From Chitinophaga alhagiae (GTDB lineage Bacteria; Bacteroidota; Bacteroidia; Chitinophagales; Chitinophagaceae), in the NCBI RefSeq assembly GCF_003568665.1, contig NZ_QXMH01000001.1:1798001-1862000 (forward strand): 64,000 nucleotides of DNA, read 5' to 3'. Position numbers and translations under genes: made by a program. Below, piece after piece: positions 17,546-25,543 of the stretch; positions within the stretch are counted from its first letter, which is position 1; the number at the start of each line of letters is the position of its first letter. The notes beneath the pieces were generated by a model that was not told the DNA's origin, did no database searches, and was given only the letters and a program-made list of their open reading frames with translations.

Positions 17546-18625
17546 ATGAGCTACCTGGACAATGAACGCCTCAAACAGATCGTCTTCCTGCTGATCATCG
17601 CCTTCCTGGGCATTTTGCTATTCAAGGAGCTGTACGCCTTTTTCCCCGGCTTCCTGGGGGCTGTAACCCTGTACGTGCTTTCGCGGCGGGCCATGTTCAG
17701 GTTGGTGGAAGTGCGCAAATGGCGCAAGAACTGGGCGGCGGCGCTTGTCATGGTGCTTTCTTTCCTCATCATCCTGCTTCCTATCAGCATGCTGGTAAAC
17801 ATGCTTACGGCCAAGGTAACATATGCCATCACCCACTCCTCTGAACTGATAAAAGGCATTGAAGCCATCAATGCCCGCCTGCAGGAAAGTATGGGCATAG
17901 ACCTGATGACGGATGACCGCCTGCACAAGCTGCAGGAGTATATTACCAACGTACTGCCAGGCTTTGTGGGCGCCACTTTCAACACCCTCACGGCCGTGGC
18001 CATCATGTATTTCATCCTCTATTTTATGCTGGTAAATGCCCGGGAAATGGAGGAAGCGCTATACGAGTATATTCCTCTCAAAGACGAGAACGTGGAGTTG
18101 CTGGGAAAAGAAATGAAGAACATGGTAGTCAGCAACGCCATCGGCATACCCCTCATCGCATTGATCCAGGGCGTGGTTTCCCTTATCGGCTATCTTATTT
18201 TTGGGGTGCCGGAGGCTGTTTTCTGGTTTGTGGTAACTTCGTTTACCGCCATGCTGCCCATTATTGGGGCGGCCGCGGTGTATGTGCCCATGGGACTGTA
18301 TATGCTCAGCGCCGGAGAAACATGGCAGGGCATTGCCGTACTGGCTTATGGCTTTGGTGTAGTAGGCACGTCAGACAACCTCTTCCGGATGCTGCTGGCC
18401 AGAAGGATCGGGGATGTACACCCGCTTATCACCATTTTTGGCGTTATTATCGGGGTGAGCCTGTTCGGTTTTATCGGACTGATCTTCGGGCCGCTGCTCA
18501 TCTCCCTTTTCATTGTGCTCATCCGCATCTATTCCAACGAATATCTCGTGAAAAAGCGGGAGGTGAAGATCGTAAAGACCCATCACGCCAAGGAAAAGAA
18601 AATGAAACAACAACCGGGGGAATAA
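17546..18625 (+). CDS. AI-2E family transporter (UPF0118/PerM type)
   Basis: A 359-residue inner-membrane protein with seven to eight hydrophobic helices, a soluble loop at about 95-145, the family block MAVVSNAIGIPLIALIQG-like near residue 190, and GLIFGPLLISLFIVL near the C-terminus, followed by a basic tail. Known: the family contains autoinducer-2 exporters and Na/H antiporters, so the substrate cannot be named. Its stop is 16 nt from the convergent nadD stop without a clear terminator. Confidence 0.9.
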   Translation: MSYLDNERLKQIVFLLIIAFLGILLFKELYAFFPGFLGAVTLYVLSRRAMFRLVEVRKWRKNWAAALVMVLSFLIILLPISMLVNMLTAKVTYAITHSSELIKGIEAINARLQESMGIDLMTDDRLHKLQEYITNVLPGFVGATFNTLTAVAIMYFILYFMLVNAREMEEALYEYIPLKDENVELLGKEMKNMVVSNAIGIPLIALIQGVVSLIGYLIFGVPEAVFWFVVTSFTAMLPIIGAAAVYVPMGLYMLSAGETWQGIAVLAYGFGVVGTSDNLFRMLLARRIGDVHPLITIFGVIIGVSLFGFIGLIFGPLLISLFIVLIRIYSNEYLVKKREVKIVKTHHAKEKKMKQQPGE

Positions 18626-18641
18626 TTCCACATTTTGTTGC

Positions 18642-19214
18642 TCAACCCTTGTAGTAATTGTTTTCCGCCACGTATTTCCAAACAGTGTCAGGTACCATGT
18701 AGCGGACAGACTTACCTTCCTGTATCCATTTGCGGATGTTGCTGGAAGAAATGTCCAGCATAGGGGCGTCTACCACCGTTACCTTGCCGCCGTAGGTATC
18801 TTTTACCTCATGGCCCGGGCGGTTATAGATGTAGATCTCATAGTTGGCCAGCAACTGCTCATAGTTTTTCCAGCGGGGAATGTTCTGAAAACTGTCACTG
18901 CCCATGATCACCACAAACTGCTGGGTAGGGAACTTCTCCGTCATGTACGTAAGCGTATCTATAGTGAAAGAAGGACGGGGGAGGGAGAACTCTATATTGC
19001 TCACCCGCAGCCGCGGCTCGTCCTGCACGGCCATTTCCGCCAGGTGGAAGCGATGGTGCTCATTGAGCAGGCTGGAAGAGGCTTTCAACGGGTTATGGGG
19101 TGATACCACCAGCCATACCTTGTCCAGGTCCGTATGATAAGCCATGAAGCTGGCTATGATCAGGTGCCCGGTATGTATAGGGTTGAAAGAGCCGAAATAT
19201 AATCCGATTTTCAT
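18642..19214 (-). CDS. nadD: Nicotinate-nucleotide adenylyltransferase
   Basis: A 190-residue cytoplasmic enzyme that makes deamido-NAD from nicotinate mononucleotide and ATP. It has the nucleotidyltransferase motif GSFNPIHTGH (residues 8-17), VIMGSDSFQNIPRWKNYEQL and the ISSSNIR motif near the C-terminus. ATG 19214 is chosen because the longer frame (to 19262) adds residues that do not belong to the family. It lies 22 nt after paaD on the same strand. nadA is elsewhere in the window (56629). Confidence 0.95.
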   Translation of the reverse strand: MKIGLYFGSFNPIHTGHLIIASFMAYHTDLDKVWLVVSPHNPLKASSSLLNEHHRFHLAEMAVQDEPRLRVSNIEFSLPRPSFTIDTLTYMTEKFPTQQFVVIMGSDSFQNIPRWKNYEQLLANYEIYIYNRPGHEVKDTYGGKVTVVDAPMLDISSSNIRKWIQEGKSVRYMVPDTVWKYVAENNYYKG

Positions 19215-19236
19215 GGCGGCAAGATACAAGAAAATG

Positions 19237-19719
19237 TTACTCCAGCGGCTTGAAATGCTCAAACACCTGCCCGCAGTCTTTACAGAAATGGATGGCCCGG
19301 CATAGCGTGGAGCCGAATGGCGAGCGGAGGTACGTATTTCTGCTGTGGCAGTGCGGGCAGGGTGTTTGCAGCAATATTTCCGAGTAGGCCTCTCCGTTAT
19401 GCACCTGCGGCGGCGCTATGCCGAAGTTCAGCAGCTTCTCCCGCGCTTCGGGCGTCATGCGGTTGCTGCTCCAGTGCGCCACCCTGTCTATTTCAACCGT
19501 AACAGGTACATGCAGCTCCTTTTCCAGCACGGTGACAATATTGCGGCGAATGATCTCCACGGCGGGGCAGGCGGCAAAGGTAGGTATCATTTTTACCAGC
19601 ACGGCGTCTGCCGCCGGTTCCACGGTAGTGATCATGCCCAGGTCCAGCACGTTCAGCACCGGTATTTCCGGGTCCATCACCTGCTCCAGCGCTTTGTAGA
19701 TCTGTTCCCTGTTTACCAT
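19237..19719 (-). CDS. paaD: Phenylacetyl-CoA epoxidase maturation subunit PaaD
   Basis: A 160-residue protein with an N-terminal MIP18/DUF59 domain (ALEQVMDPEIPVLNVLDLGM) and a C-terminal zinc-ribbon-like part (CPHCHSRNT and CRAIHFCKDCGQVFEHFK). Known: PaaD is needed for the epoxidase, probably in iron-sulfur insertion. The ATG at 19719 overlaps the paaC stop by 7 nt, so translation is likely coupled. A longer in-frame extension inside paaC is rejected. Confidence 0.94.
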   Translation of the reverse strand: MVNREQIYKALEQVMDPEIPVLNVLDLGMITTVEPAADAVLVKMIPTFAACPAVEIIRRNIVTVLEKELHVPVTVEIDRVAHWSSNRMTPEAREKLLNFGIAPPQVHNGEAYSEILLQTPCPHCHSRNTYLRSPFGSTLCRAIHFCKDCGQVFEHFKPLE

Positions 19720-20468
19720 ATGGCCTCCGGGTCTGTACGGAATACGGCCCCCATTTCGTCCAGCAGGGGCTGCAGGTATTCCGTGTGATATCCCCGGCGG
19801 CCGCCGTAGGCGGGCGTTACAGCCTCCACGCCGGGCAGGTTGAGCCCTGCCGGGGAGAGAATATTGTAAATACGGTCCAGCCACTCTGCCTGCAGCGCTT
19901 TTTCCCCGGGATATACGCCGGCGGCCATCAGCTCTTCCTCTCCTTCCTGCGGCTCAAACAACCCCAGCGCCAGCGGGAAGCAGCGGTTGAGCGCCGCCTG
20001 CATGCGGGCATAGCTTTCGTCTCCGGCCCGGCAAAGTTGTGAAACCCAGGCATTGGCGTGCAGCAGATGGTACTTGATCTCTCCTTTCAGCTTGCGGGCC
20101 AGCGGTTGCAGGGGGGCAAAGGTGCTTTGTTCCAGCCGGCCGTACCGTACGGCTTCCGCATGGTCAAACAAAAAATGCCGCAGCAGGCTGAAGTCATATT
20201 CCCCGTTCGGCTGCTCTGCCAGGTGGCAGCAGCGGTAATCTTTTTCATTGCGCAAAAAAGCAAAGTGGTCAGGGTCGCTACCACCCAGGTCTTCCTGCAA
20301 TATGCGGTACAATGCCCAGGCATGGCCTATCTTGTCTTGCGCCATGGAAGAAAAAGCGATGTCTTCTTCCATGACCGGCCCCAGGCCCGTCCATTCCGAG
20401 TTGCGGTGGCCCTGTATCAGGGCGTCATCTGCCATGGCGGTAAGCAGGTTGTTGATAGCATGGCTCAT
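19713..20468 (-). CDS. paaC: Phenylacetyl-CoA epoxidase structural subunit PaaC
   Basis: A 251-residue ferritin-like helical protein. It starts MSHAINNLLTAMADDALIQG and has GLGPVMEEDIAFSSMAQDKI, then GHAWALYRIL, and NEKDYRCCHLAEQPNGEYDF. Known: PaaC pairs with PaaA to form the A2C2 catalytic core and lacks a functional metal site. It overlaps the paaB stop by 4 nt (ATGA), typical of translational coupling. Confidence 0.95.
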   Translation of the reverse strand: MSHAINNLLTAMADDALIQGHRNSEWTGLGPVMEEDIAFSSMAQDKIGHAWALYRILQEDLGGSDPDHFAFLRNEKDYRCCHLAEQPNGEYDFSLLRHFLFDHAEAVRYGRLEQSTFAPLQPLARKLKGEIKYHLLHANAWVSQLCRAGDESYARMQAALNRCFPLALGLFEPQEGEEELMAAGVYPGEKALQAEWLDRIYNILSPAGLNLPGVEAVTPAYGGRRGYHTEYLQPLLDEMGAVFRTDPEAIW

Positions 20469-20842
20469 TCCTTTCCTGATTTTTTGTAGCGGTTGATCTT
20501 TTCCATTACCTTGAAACCGCTGGCGTCCCGGTAGGTTTTTTCCAGGTTGTTGGCAAACATGTCTTCATCTTCCGTGTTGAAGGCCAGTATGTCTGCGCTA
20601 CGCACCACCCAGAGGTTCACACACTTCTTGCGGCGCCCGAATTGTTCCTTGGCAAACACCAGCGCCAGTTGTGCGTTGGGGGCATGCACGCAGCCCACAT
20701 GTTCGTGATGGGCGCCCCGTTTTTCCTGGTGAAATACTTCAAACACATTCCAGTTCTCCCCGTCACGCACTACTACCGGGTCACCTGAAATGCTTAACTG
20801 CAGGCGGTTTACGCGTGGGTCTAATGATTGGTTGTTTTCCAT
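20465..20842 (-). CDS. paaB: Phenylacetyl-CoA epoxidase subunit PaaB
   Basis: A 125-residue protein with the family blocks NWNVFEVFHQEKRGAHHEHV, GCVHAPNAQLALVFAKEQFG and RRKKCVNLWVV. Known: PaaB bridges PaaAC heterodimers in the epoxidase that converts phenylacetyl-CoA to the ring 1,2-epoxide. The ATG at 20842 is used; upstream in-frame codons reach into paaA and are not part of the family. It is separated from paaA by 68 nt. Confidence 0.94.
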   Translation of the reverse strand: MENNQSLDPRVNRLQLSISGDPVVVRDGENWNVFEVFHQEKRGAHHEHVGCVHAPNAQLALVFAKEQFGRRKKCVNLWVVRSADILAFNTEDEDMFANNLEKTYRDASGFKVMEKINRYKKSGKE

Positions 20843-20910
20843 TGCAGGTAGTCTTTTTATGCTGTGGGCATATCGGGCGACATGTTCCTTTTGCCGTTTC
20901 TTTTTCCTGG

Positions 20911-21909
20911 TTACGCAGCAGGCGCGGTTATCTTCTCCCCGGGGTGCATCAGCGCCTTCCGCACCCAGCGCCCATGTTCTTCCGCCCACTTGCGCACGTT
21001 CAGCCTTTCCTTGTTGCAGGGGCCGCCGCCGTTGATCACTTTTTTGAACAGCTCCCAGTCCGGATCCGAAAACTCCCACTTGCCGGTACTGTCATTTTTG
21101 CGCAGGGCCGGATCTGGCAGGCTGAGGCCCAGCTCCCATATTTTAGGCACGTACGTGTCCAGGAACTGGTTGCGCATTTCATCGTTGCTGGCCATTTTCA
21201 CTTTCCATTGCATCAGTTTTTCACTGTGTACGGAACTCTTGTCTGGCGGGCCAAAGAAATGCATGATGGGCTGCCACCAGCGGTTGAGGGCATCCTGCAA
21301 CATGGCGCGTTGCGCGGGCGTACCGGTGGCCAGTTCTATAAAAGCATCGTGCCCCTGTTTGAGGTGAAAGCTCTCCTCGTAACAAATGCGCTCCAGCGCG
21401 CGGCAATACGGGCCGTAAGACCCTTTGGCATTGGCCACCTGGTTCACAATGGCGGCGGCATCAATCAGAAAGCCGATCACCGTTACGTCTGCCCAGGTTT
21501 CTGCAGGGTAATTAAATACGTTGGAATATTTGGATTTGCCGCTGAGCAGGTCATTGATCATGGCTTCCCGGCTTTTGCCGAGCGTTTCCGCGGCGTTATA
21601 TAAAAGTTGCCCGTGGCCTATCTCGTCCTGCACCTTGGCAATGAGCGCCAGTTTCCGCTTGAAGCCGGGCGCGCGCGTAATCCATGTGCCCTCCGGCAGG
21701 GCGCCAATGATCTCTGAATGAGCATGCTGTTCTATGAGGCGGATAAGCTGCCGCCTGTATTCGGAAGGCATCCAGTCTCCGGGCTCAATTTTCTCCCCCC
21801 GGGCTATGCGTGCTTCAAATGCAGCCAGTTTCTCCGGGTCGTCATGTAATTGCTCGTCCTTTAACTGCCGTTTATTGGGCTCGTCAAAAATGTATCCGCC
21901 GCCGTACAT
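20911..21909 (-). CDS. paaA: Phenylacetyl-CoA epoxidase catalytic subunit PaaA
   Basis: A 332-residue diiron oxygenase subunit. The helical bundle shows [15 protein letters not shown], the ExxH metal motif E96-H99 (QDEIGHGQ) and a second ExxH at E179-H182 ([13 protein letters not shown]). PaaA holds the diiron centre and binds phenylacetyl-CoA. It is first in the paaABCD unit, followed by nadD. The reductase gene paaE and the downstream paaG/Z/F/H/J genes are not in the window, so electrons must come from a reductase encoded elsewhere. Confidence 0.96.
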   Translation of the reverse strand: MYGGGYIFDEPNKRQLKDEQLHDDPEKLAAFEARIARGEKIEPGDWMPSEYRRQLIRLIEQHAHSEIIGALPEGTWITRAPGFKRKLALIAKVQDEIGHGQLLYNAAETLGKSREAMINDLLSGKSKYSNVFNYPAETWADVTVIGFLIDAAAIVNQVANAKGSYGPYCRALERICYEESFHLKQGHDAFIELATGTPAQRAMLQDALNRWWQPIMHFFGPPDKSSVHSEKLMQWKVKMASNDEMRNQFLDTYVPKIWELGLSLPDPALRKNDSTGKWEFSDPDWELFKKVINGGGPCNKERLNVRKWAEEHGRWVRKALMHPGEKITAPAA

Positions 21910-22019
21910 GGAACTGATTGTTTTGGTTACTGTAAATTACGGATTTTTGCGCTTCTGCCCAATTCCGGCCCCGGCCCGCCGATGCACTATTTCCGGGGAA
22001 TTTCCGAACTTTATAATGG

Positions 22020-22640
22020 ATGCTTTTCCCGCTTTTTTCACTGATGAGTTTGTGCCATACCGGCCCAGATACCACGCTTCGCCCAACAGCAGGGCAGGAA
22101 GTAGTGAAAGTGGTGTTTGTAGAAGACAGCCGGCCGGAAGATGAACGCTCGGACACGCTGTTTTACCACCAGCGCACCGTGGAGGCGAGAGATTACCGCG
22201 GGAAAGCCCGCCCGGGCAGTAAAAGTGAAGCCGTCAGCTTCACCAGTTTTGCCTTTGACGGTGGTACCCGCCGTTTCAGGGACACGTTGGAAATCAGGCT
22301 GGTACTGCAGGTGTTCTGGGTAAAAAGCGCCTCCTGGACGCGCACCATGCCGCCCAGCTACCACACGCTGGAGCATGAGCAGATCCATTTTGACATTACG
22401 CGGCTGGTGGCCGAGCGTTTCAGAAAAAAGATCGTCAGTTTGCCGCTGACCATGGAAGATCATGACAGCCGCATCCAGTACGAATACCTGGAGTCTTTCC
22501 GGGAAATGAACCGGCTGCAGGAGCAGTTTGACGATGAGGTACACAGCGGTCAGAACGCCGCCCGGCAGGCAGAATGGCGCAACCGCATCAGGCAGGCGCT
22601 GCTGGCCGAAGGCGTAAAGCCCGCCGGGTACGGCATATAA
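22020..22640 (+). CDS. DUF922-like putative metalloprotease
   Basis: A 206-residue protein with a zinc-protease-like motif HEQIHFD (residues 119-125) inside YHTLEHEQIHFDITRLVAER, and a second conserved-looking block QEQFDDEVHSGQNAARQAEW. Known: DUF922 proteins are predicted secreted Zn-dependent proteases with an HExxH motif. A short hydrophobic N-terminus (MLFPLFSLMSLC) may be a weak export signal. It is divergent from paaA and 10 nt before the next gene. Confidence 0.7.
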   Translation: MLFPLFSLMSLCHTGPDTTLRPTAGQEVVKVVFVEDSRPEDERSDTLFYHQRTVEARDYRGKARPGSKSEAVSFTSFAFDGGTRRFRDTLEIRLVLQVFWVKSASWTRTMPPSYHTLEHEQIHFDITRLVAERFRKKIVSLPLTMEDHDSRIQYEYLESFREMNRLQEQFDDEVHSGQNAARQAEWRNRIRQALLAEGVKPAGYGI

Positions 22641-22650
22641 TAATTTAAAT

Positions 22651-23106
22651 ATGAAACCGTTTTTAATATTATGGCTGCTACTGGCCTGTTGCGCGGCACA
22701 GGCACAGGAAAACAACAGATCGCTGTACATCATTAACGGCAAGGTGGCGGATTCCGCGGACATGGCCGGGTTGAAGATCAAAAAGATGGATGTGCTGCAG
22801 GGGGCCAGGGCGGCCGGTATCATGCATGCCGGCGGCAAACGGATCATACTGGTAACGCTGGAAGAGGAGCTGTTTGACGTACAGGGCATGGTAACGAACA
22901 ACCAGGGCCAGCCGCTGCGCCGTGTCAAAATAAAGCCCGATGGCGGGCAGAAGGCCGTAAAAACAGACCGGCGGGGCCGCTTCCGGATAGCCGCGCTCAA
23001 AACCGGCTCCACCCTTACCGTTAGCCGCAAGGGCTACCGTCGGGAAACCAGGAATATTTTCAAGCGCCCTGATGGCGTAATAACCGTTACATTGCAAAAA
23101 GAATAA
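22651..23106 (+). CDS. Secreted protein with CarboxypepD regulatory-like domain
   Basis: A 151-residue protein with a signal peptide (MKPFLILWLLLACCAAQAQ). The first part resembles a TonB plug-like or repeat segment (IINGKVADSADMAGLKIKKM), and residues 75-150 form a carboxypeptidase-regulatory Ig-like domain (DVQGMVTNNQGQPLRRVKIK, then TDRRGRFRI, ending TVTLQ). In Bacteroidota such domains usually sit at the N-terminus of larger TonB-dependent receptors; here it is stand-alone. Probably cotranscribed with the flanking genes. Confidence 0.72.
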   Translation: MKPFLILWLLLACCAAQAQENNRSLYIINGKVADSADMAGLKIKKMDVLQGARAAGIMHAGGKRIILVTLEEELFDVQGMVTNNQGQPLRRVKIKPDGGQKAVKTDRRGRFRIAALKTGSTLTVSRKGYRRETRNIFKRPDGVITVTLQKE

Positions 23107-23139
23107 TTACTCCCTAGCGGAAAAATATAGACTGACAGT

Positions 23140-24567
23140 ATGAAAAAAAGTTCTGCCGCGCTCCGGTACCTGCTTTGCGCCGCCACAGGAGTGGCGCTCT
23201 TTTCCTGCAAAAAGAAAGACGCGCCATCTGATCCGGTTACGCCGGACAATAACCAGTATGTAAACGACTGGATCTACCAGAGCATGAAGTCTGATTATTT
23301 CTGGACAGACAAGCTCCCCGCCAGCCCTGACCGCAGCCAGGACCCCGAAACCTTTTTCTACGGCTTGCTGAACCGGCCGGATGACCGGTTCTCCTGGATC
23401 GTGCCGGATTACAGAACGCTGGTGTCTTCCCTCAACGGCGTAGTGAAGGAGGCGGGTTACAGCGTCACCCTGTTTTTGTTTGACCAGTCCAAGCTGGGCG
23501 CACAGATCCAGTATGTAAAACGGAGCTCCCCCGCGGAGGCCGCCGGGCTAAAACGGGGAGACGTGTTCTGGGCCATTAACGGCAAAGAGTACACCTACGC
23601 TTCCGGCGCGGATGTAGACGTGTTTCTCAGCGCGCTGGAGCAGAACCACACCCTGCGCATTTCCAAGATCATTCCCGGTGCGGACGGGCGGGACAGCTCT
23701 ACCGCGCCCGGCAATCCTATACAGCTCACCGTGCAGGAATACGCGGAAAACCCCGTATACCTGGATTCCGTATACGAGATCAATGGCAAAAAAATAGGGT
23801 ACTTCATGTACAACTTTTTTACGCCAGACAAAGGGGATTCTTCCCTGCTGTATGATAACCAGATGGACGCCGTGTTTGGCCGTTTCAAGGCCAAAGGCAT
23901 TACAGACCTTGTGCTGGACCTGCGTTATAACCCCGGCGGAGACTCCCGTTCCATGCTTAACCTGGGCAGCAACATCATTAAAGGGTTCAGCCCCGGCAAG
24001 GTGTTTTACCGGCGGGAATACAACAAGGCCATTGAAGACGAGATCGTTAAAGACTATGGCGCTGATTTCCTTGTTGAAAAATTCACCCCAAAAAGCAACA
24101 ACATCGGCAACCAGCTACAGCACTTTGTTGTGCTCACCAGCAGTACCACTGCTTCTGCCAGCGAGCTGCTGGTCAACGGCCTGCGGCCGTACATGCAGGT
24201 CTACCTGATCGGGGATACCACTTATGGCAAAAACGTAGGTTCATGGACCATCTATGCCCGCAATGACCGCCGCAACTCGTGGGGCCTGCAGCCTATTGTT
24301 ACCAAGGCCTTCAACTCCGAAGGCAATTCAGACTACACCAACGGTTTTCCGCCCCAGCAGGTATTAAAAGAGGGTTTCCGGATGGGCGTGCTGGGAGATG
24401 TCAAAGAGCCGATGCTGTATGCGGCCCTCACGCATATTCTGGGCGTGGCGCCGGCGCGTATGGCGCAGGTACAGGCACCGGCACGCAGCACCTTGCGGAA
24501 AGTAGGCGCCTCCCAGCAGAGACGGGCTTATGCTAACCAGTTGATTGAACAGAAACCGGGGCAGTGA
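23140..24567 (+). CDS. S41 family (C-terminal processing) peptidase, lipoprotein
   Basis: A 475-residue protein with lipobox LFSC (C23). Residues 35-100 are an S41 N-terminal domain (YVNDWIYQSMKSDYFWTD), about 105-190 a PDZ domain (AEAAGLKRGDVFWAINGKEY), and about 215-420 the S41 fold with LVLDLRYNPGGDSRS, the nucleophile region STTASASELL (about 337-344) and the lysine in TYGKNVGSW. Known: these serine proteases use a Ser-Lys dyad and trim proteins in the periplasm. It is the last gene before a bidirectional terminator. Confidence 0.92.
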   Translation: MKKSSAALRYLLCAATGVALFSCKKKDAPSDPVTPDNNQYVNDWIYQSMKSDYFWTDKLPASPDRSQDPETFFYGLLNRPDDRFSWIVPDYRTLVSSLNGVVKEAGYSVTLFLFDQSKLGAQIQYVKRSSPAEAAGLKRGDVFWAINGKEYTYASGADVDVFLSALEQNHTLRISKIIPGADGRDSSTAPGNPIQLTVQEYAENPVYLDSVYEINGKKIGYFMYNFFTPDKGDSSLLYDNQMDAVFGRFKAKGITDLVLDLRYNPGGDSRSMLNLGSNIIKGFSPGKVFYRREYNKAIEDEIVKDYGADFLVEKFTPKSNNIGNQLQHFVVLTSSTTASASELLVNGLRPYMQVYLIGDTTYGKNVGSWTIYARNDRRNSWGLQPIVTKAFNSEGNSDYTNGFPPQQVLKEGFRMGVLGDVKEPMLYAALTHILGVAPARMAQVQAPARSTLRKVGASQQRRAYANQLIEQKPGQ

Positions 24568-24588
24568 GTATATTGATAACATAGTAAT

Positions 24589-24616
24589 AAAAAAAGCGGC
24601 CTGCGCCGCTTTTTTT
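24589..24616. terminator. Bidirectional terminator between S41 and M28 peptidase genes
   Basis: AAAAAGCGGC-CTGC-GCCGCTTTTTT: perfect stem flanked by A and T runs, between convergent genes. Its right end overlaps the stop codon of the M28 gene. Confidence 0.87.
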
Positions 24617-25502
24617 ATTCATTCATCGCTTTCACCACATCCAGTATGCTTTGCGCGGCCTGGTAAAAAAACCGCGGGTTGATGCGGCTGAACTCATCTG
24701 AAGGCTGATGATAATCCGGGTGGTCTTCCACGCCGAAATACAGGAATGGGATGTTGACCTTGTGAAACTCATAATGGTCACTCTGGCTGGTCCAGTTCTG
24801 GTGGCCGTCTGCCTCCCGGTCATGGCCCAGCGGCAGGCTGATGCCACTCCGGGCGGCGGCCGCCGTTACATATTTTTCCAGCTGCGGGTAATGGGCGGTA
24901 CCGCATACGTACAGTTGGTCCTTGTCATTATGGCTTACCATGTCCATGTTCAGGTTGGCCACTATGCGGCCTAACGGAACAGGCGGCCGGGCAACAAAAG
25001 CCTTAGCGCCCTGCAGGCCCATTTCTTCCGCGTCAAAGGCGGCAAAAATGAGGTTGTATTTCGGGGAACGGGTTGCATAATATTTCGCAATGGCCAGCAA
25101 TGCCGCCACGCCTGATGCATTATCGTCAGCGCCGTTATAGATACTGTCTCCCGCCGCATTGGGCTTGCCGGTGCCCACATGGTCATAGTGGGCGGAGATC
25201 ACCATGAAACTGTCTACCTGCCCTTTCACATAGCCGTACAGGTTAGTACCCATAATACGCTGGCCGCCGCGGGTGAAATAAAAAGGTTGCTCAAATGTAT
25301 TGCTGAATGTTTGCAGGGGGATCCGGGAAAAGCGGTCAAGCAGGTAAAACTGGGCCATGCGGTTACCGCGCGTACCGGTCTTACGGCCTTCCATCTTGTT
25401 TGCAGCAAGTGTTTCCACATCTTTCATCAGCTGCACGGAATCCAGCTGGGCAAATGCCGAAAGGGAGATAAGGCAGCTAATGCCGCAAAGCAGTTTTTTC
25501 AT
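24615..25502 (-). CDS. Exported M28 family zinc aminopeptidase (short form)
   Basis: A 295-residue protein with a signal peptide (to about residue 18, SAFA). The M28 zinc ligands lie in SAHYDHVG, GADDNASG, DAEEMGLQG, NLNMDMV and HPDYHQPSDE. There is no PA or PDZ domain, unlike the paralogue at 6080. It lies 41 nt downstream of feoB on the same strand, but no functional link is evident. Confidence 0.92.
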   Translation of the reverse strand: MKKLLCGISCLISLSAFAQLDSVQLMKDVETLAANKMEGRKTGTRGNRMAQFYLLDRFSRIPLQTFSNTFEQPFYFTRGGQRIMGTNLYGYVKGQVDSFMVISAHYDHVGTGKPNAAGDSIYNGADDNASGVAALLAIAKYYATRSPKYNLIFAAFDAEEMGLQGAKAFVARPPVPLGRIVANLNMDMVSHNDKDQLYVCGTAHYPQLEKYVTAAAARSGISLPLGHDREADGHQNWTSQSDHYEFHKVNIPFLYFGVEDHPDYHQPSDEFSRINPRFFYQAAQSILDVVKAMNE

Positions 25503-25543
25503 GCCGGGCTTTTCCCAAAAATAAGCATTCTGCTTTTAAGCGG

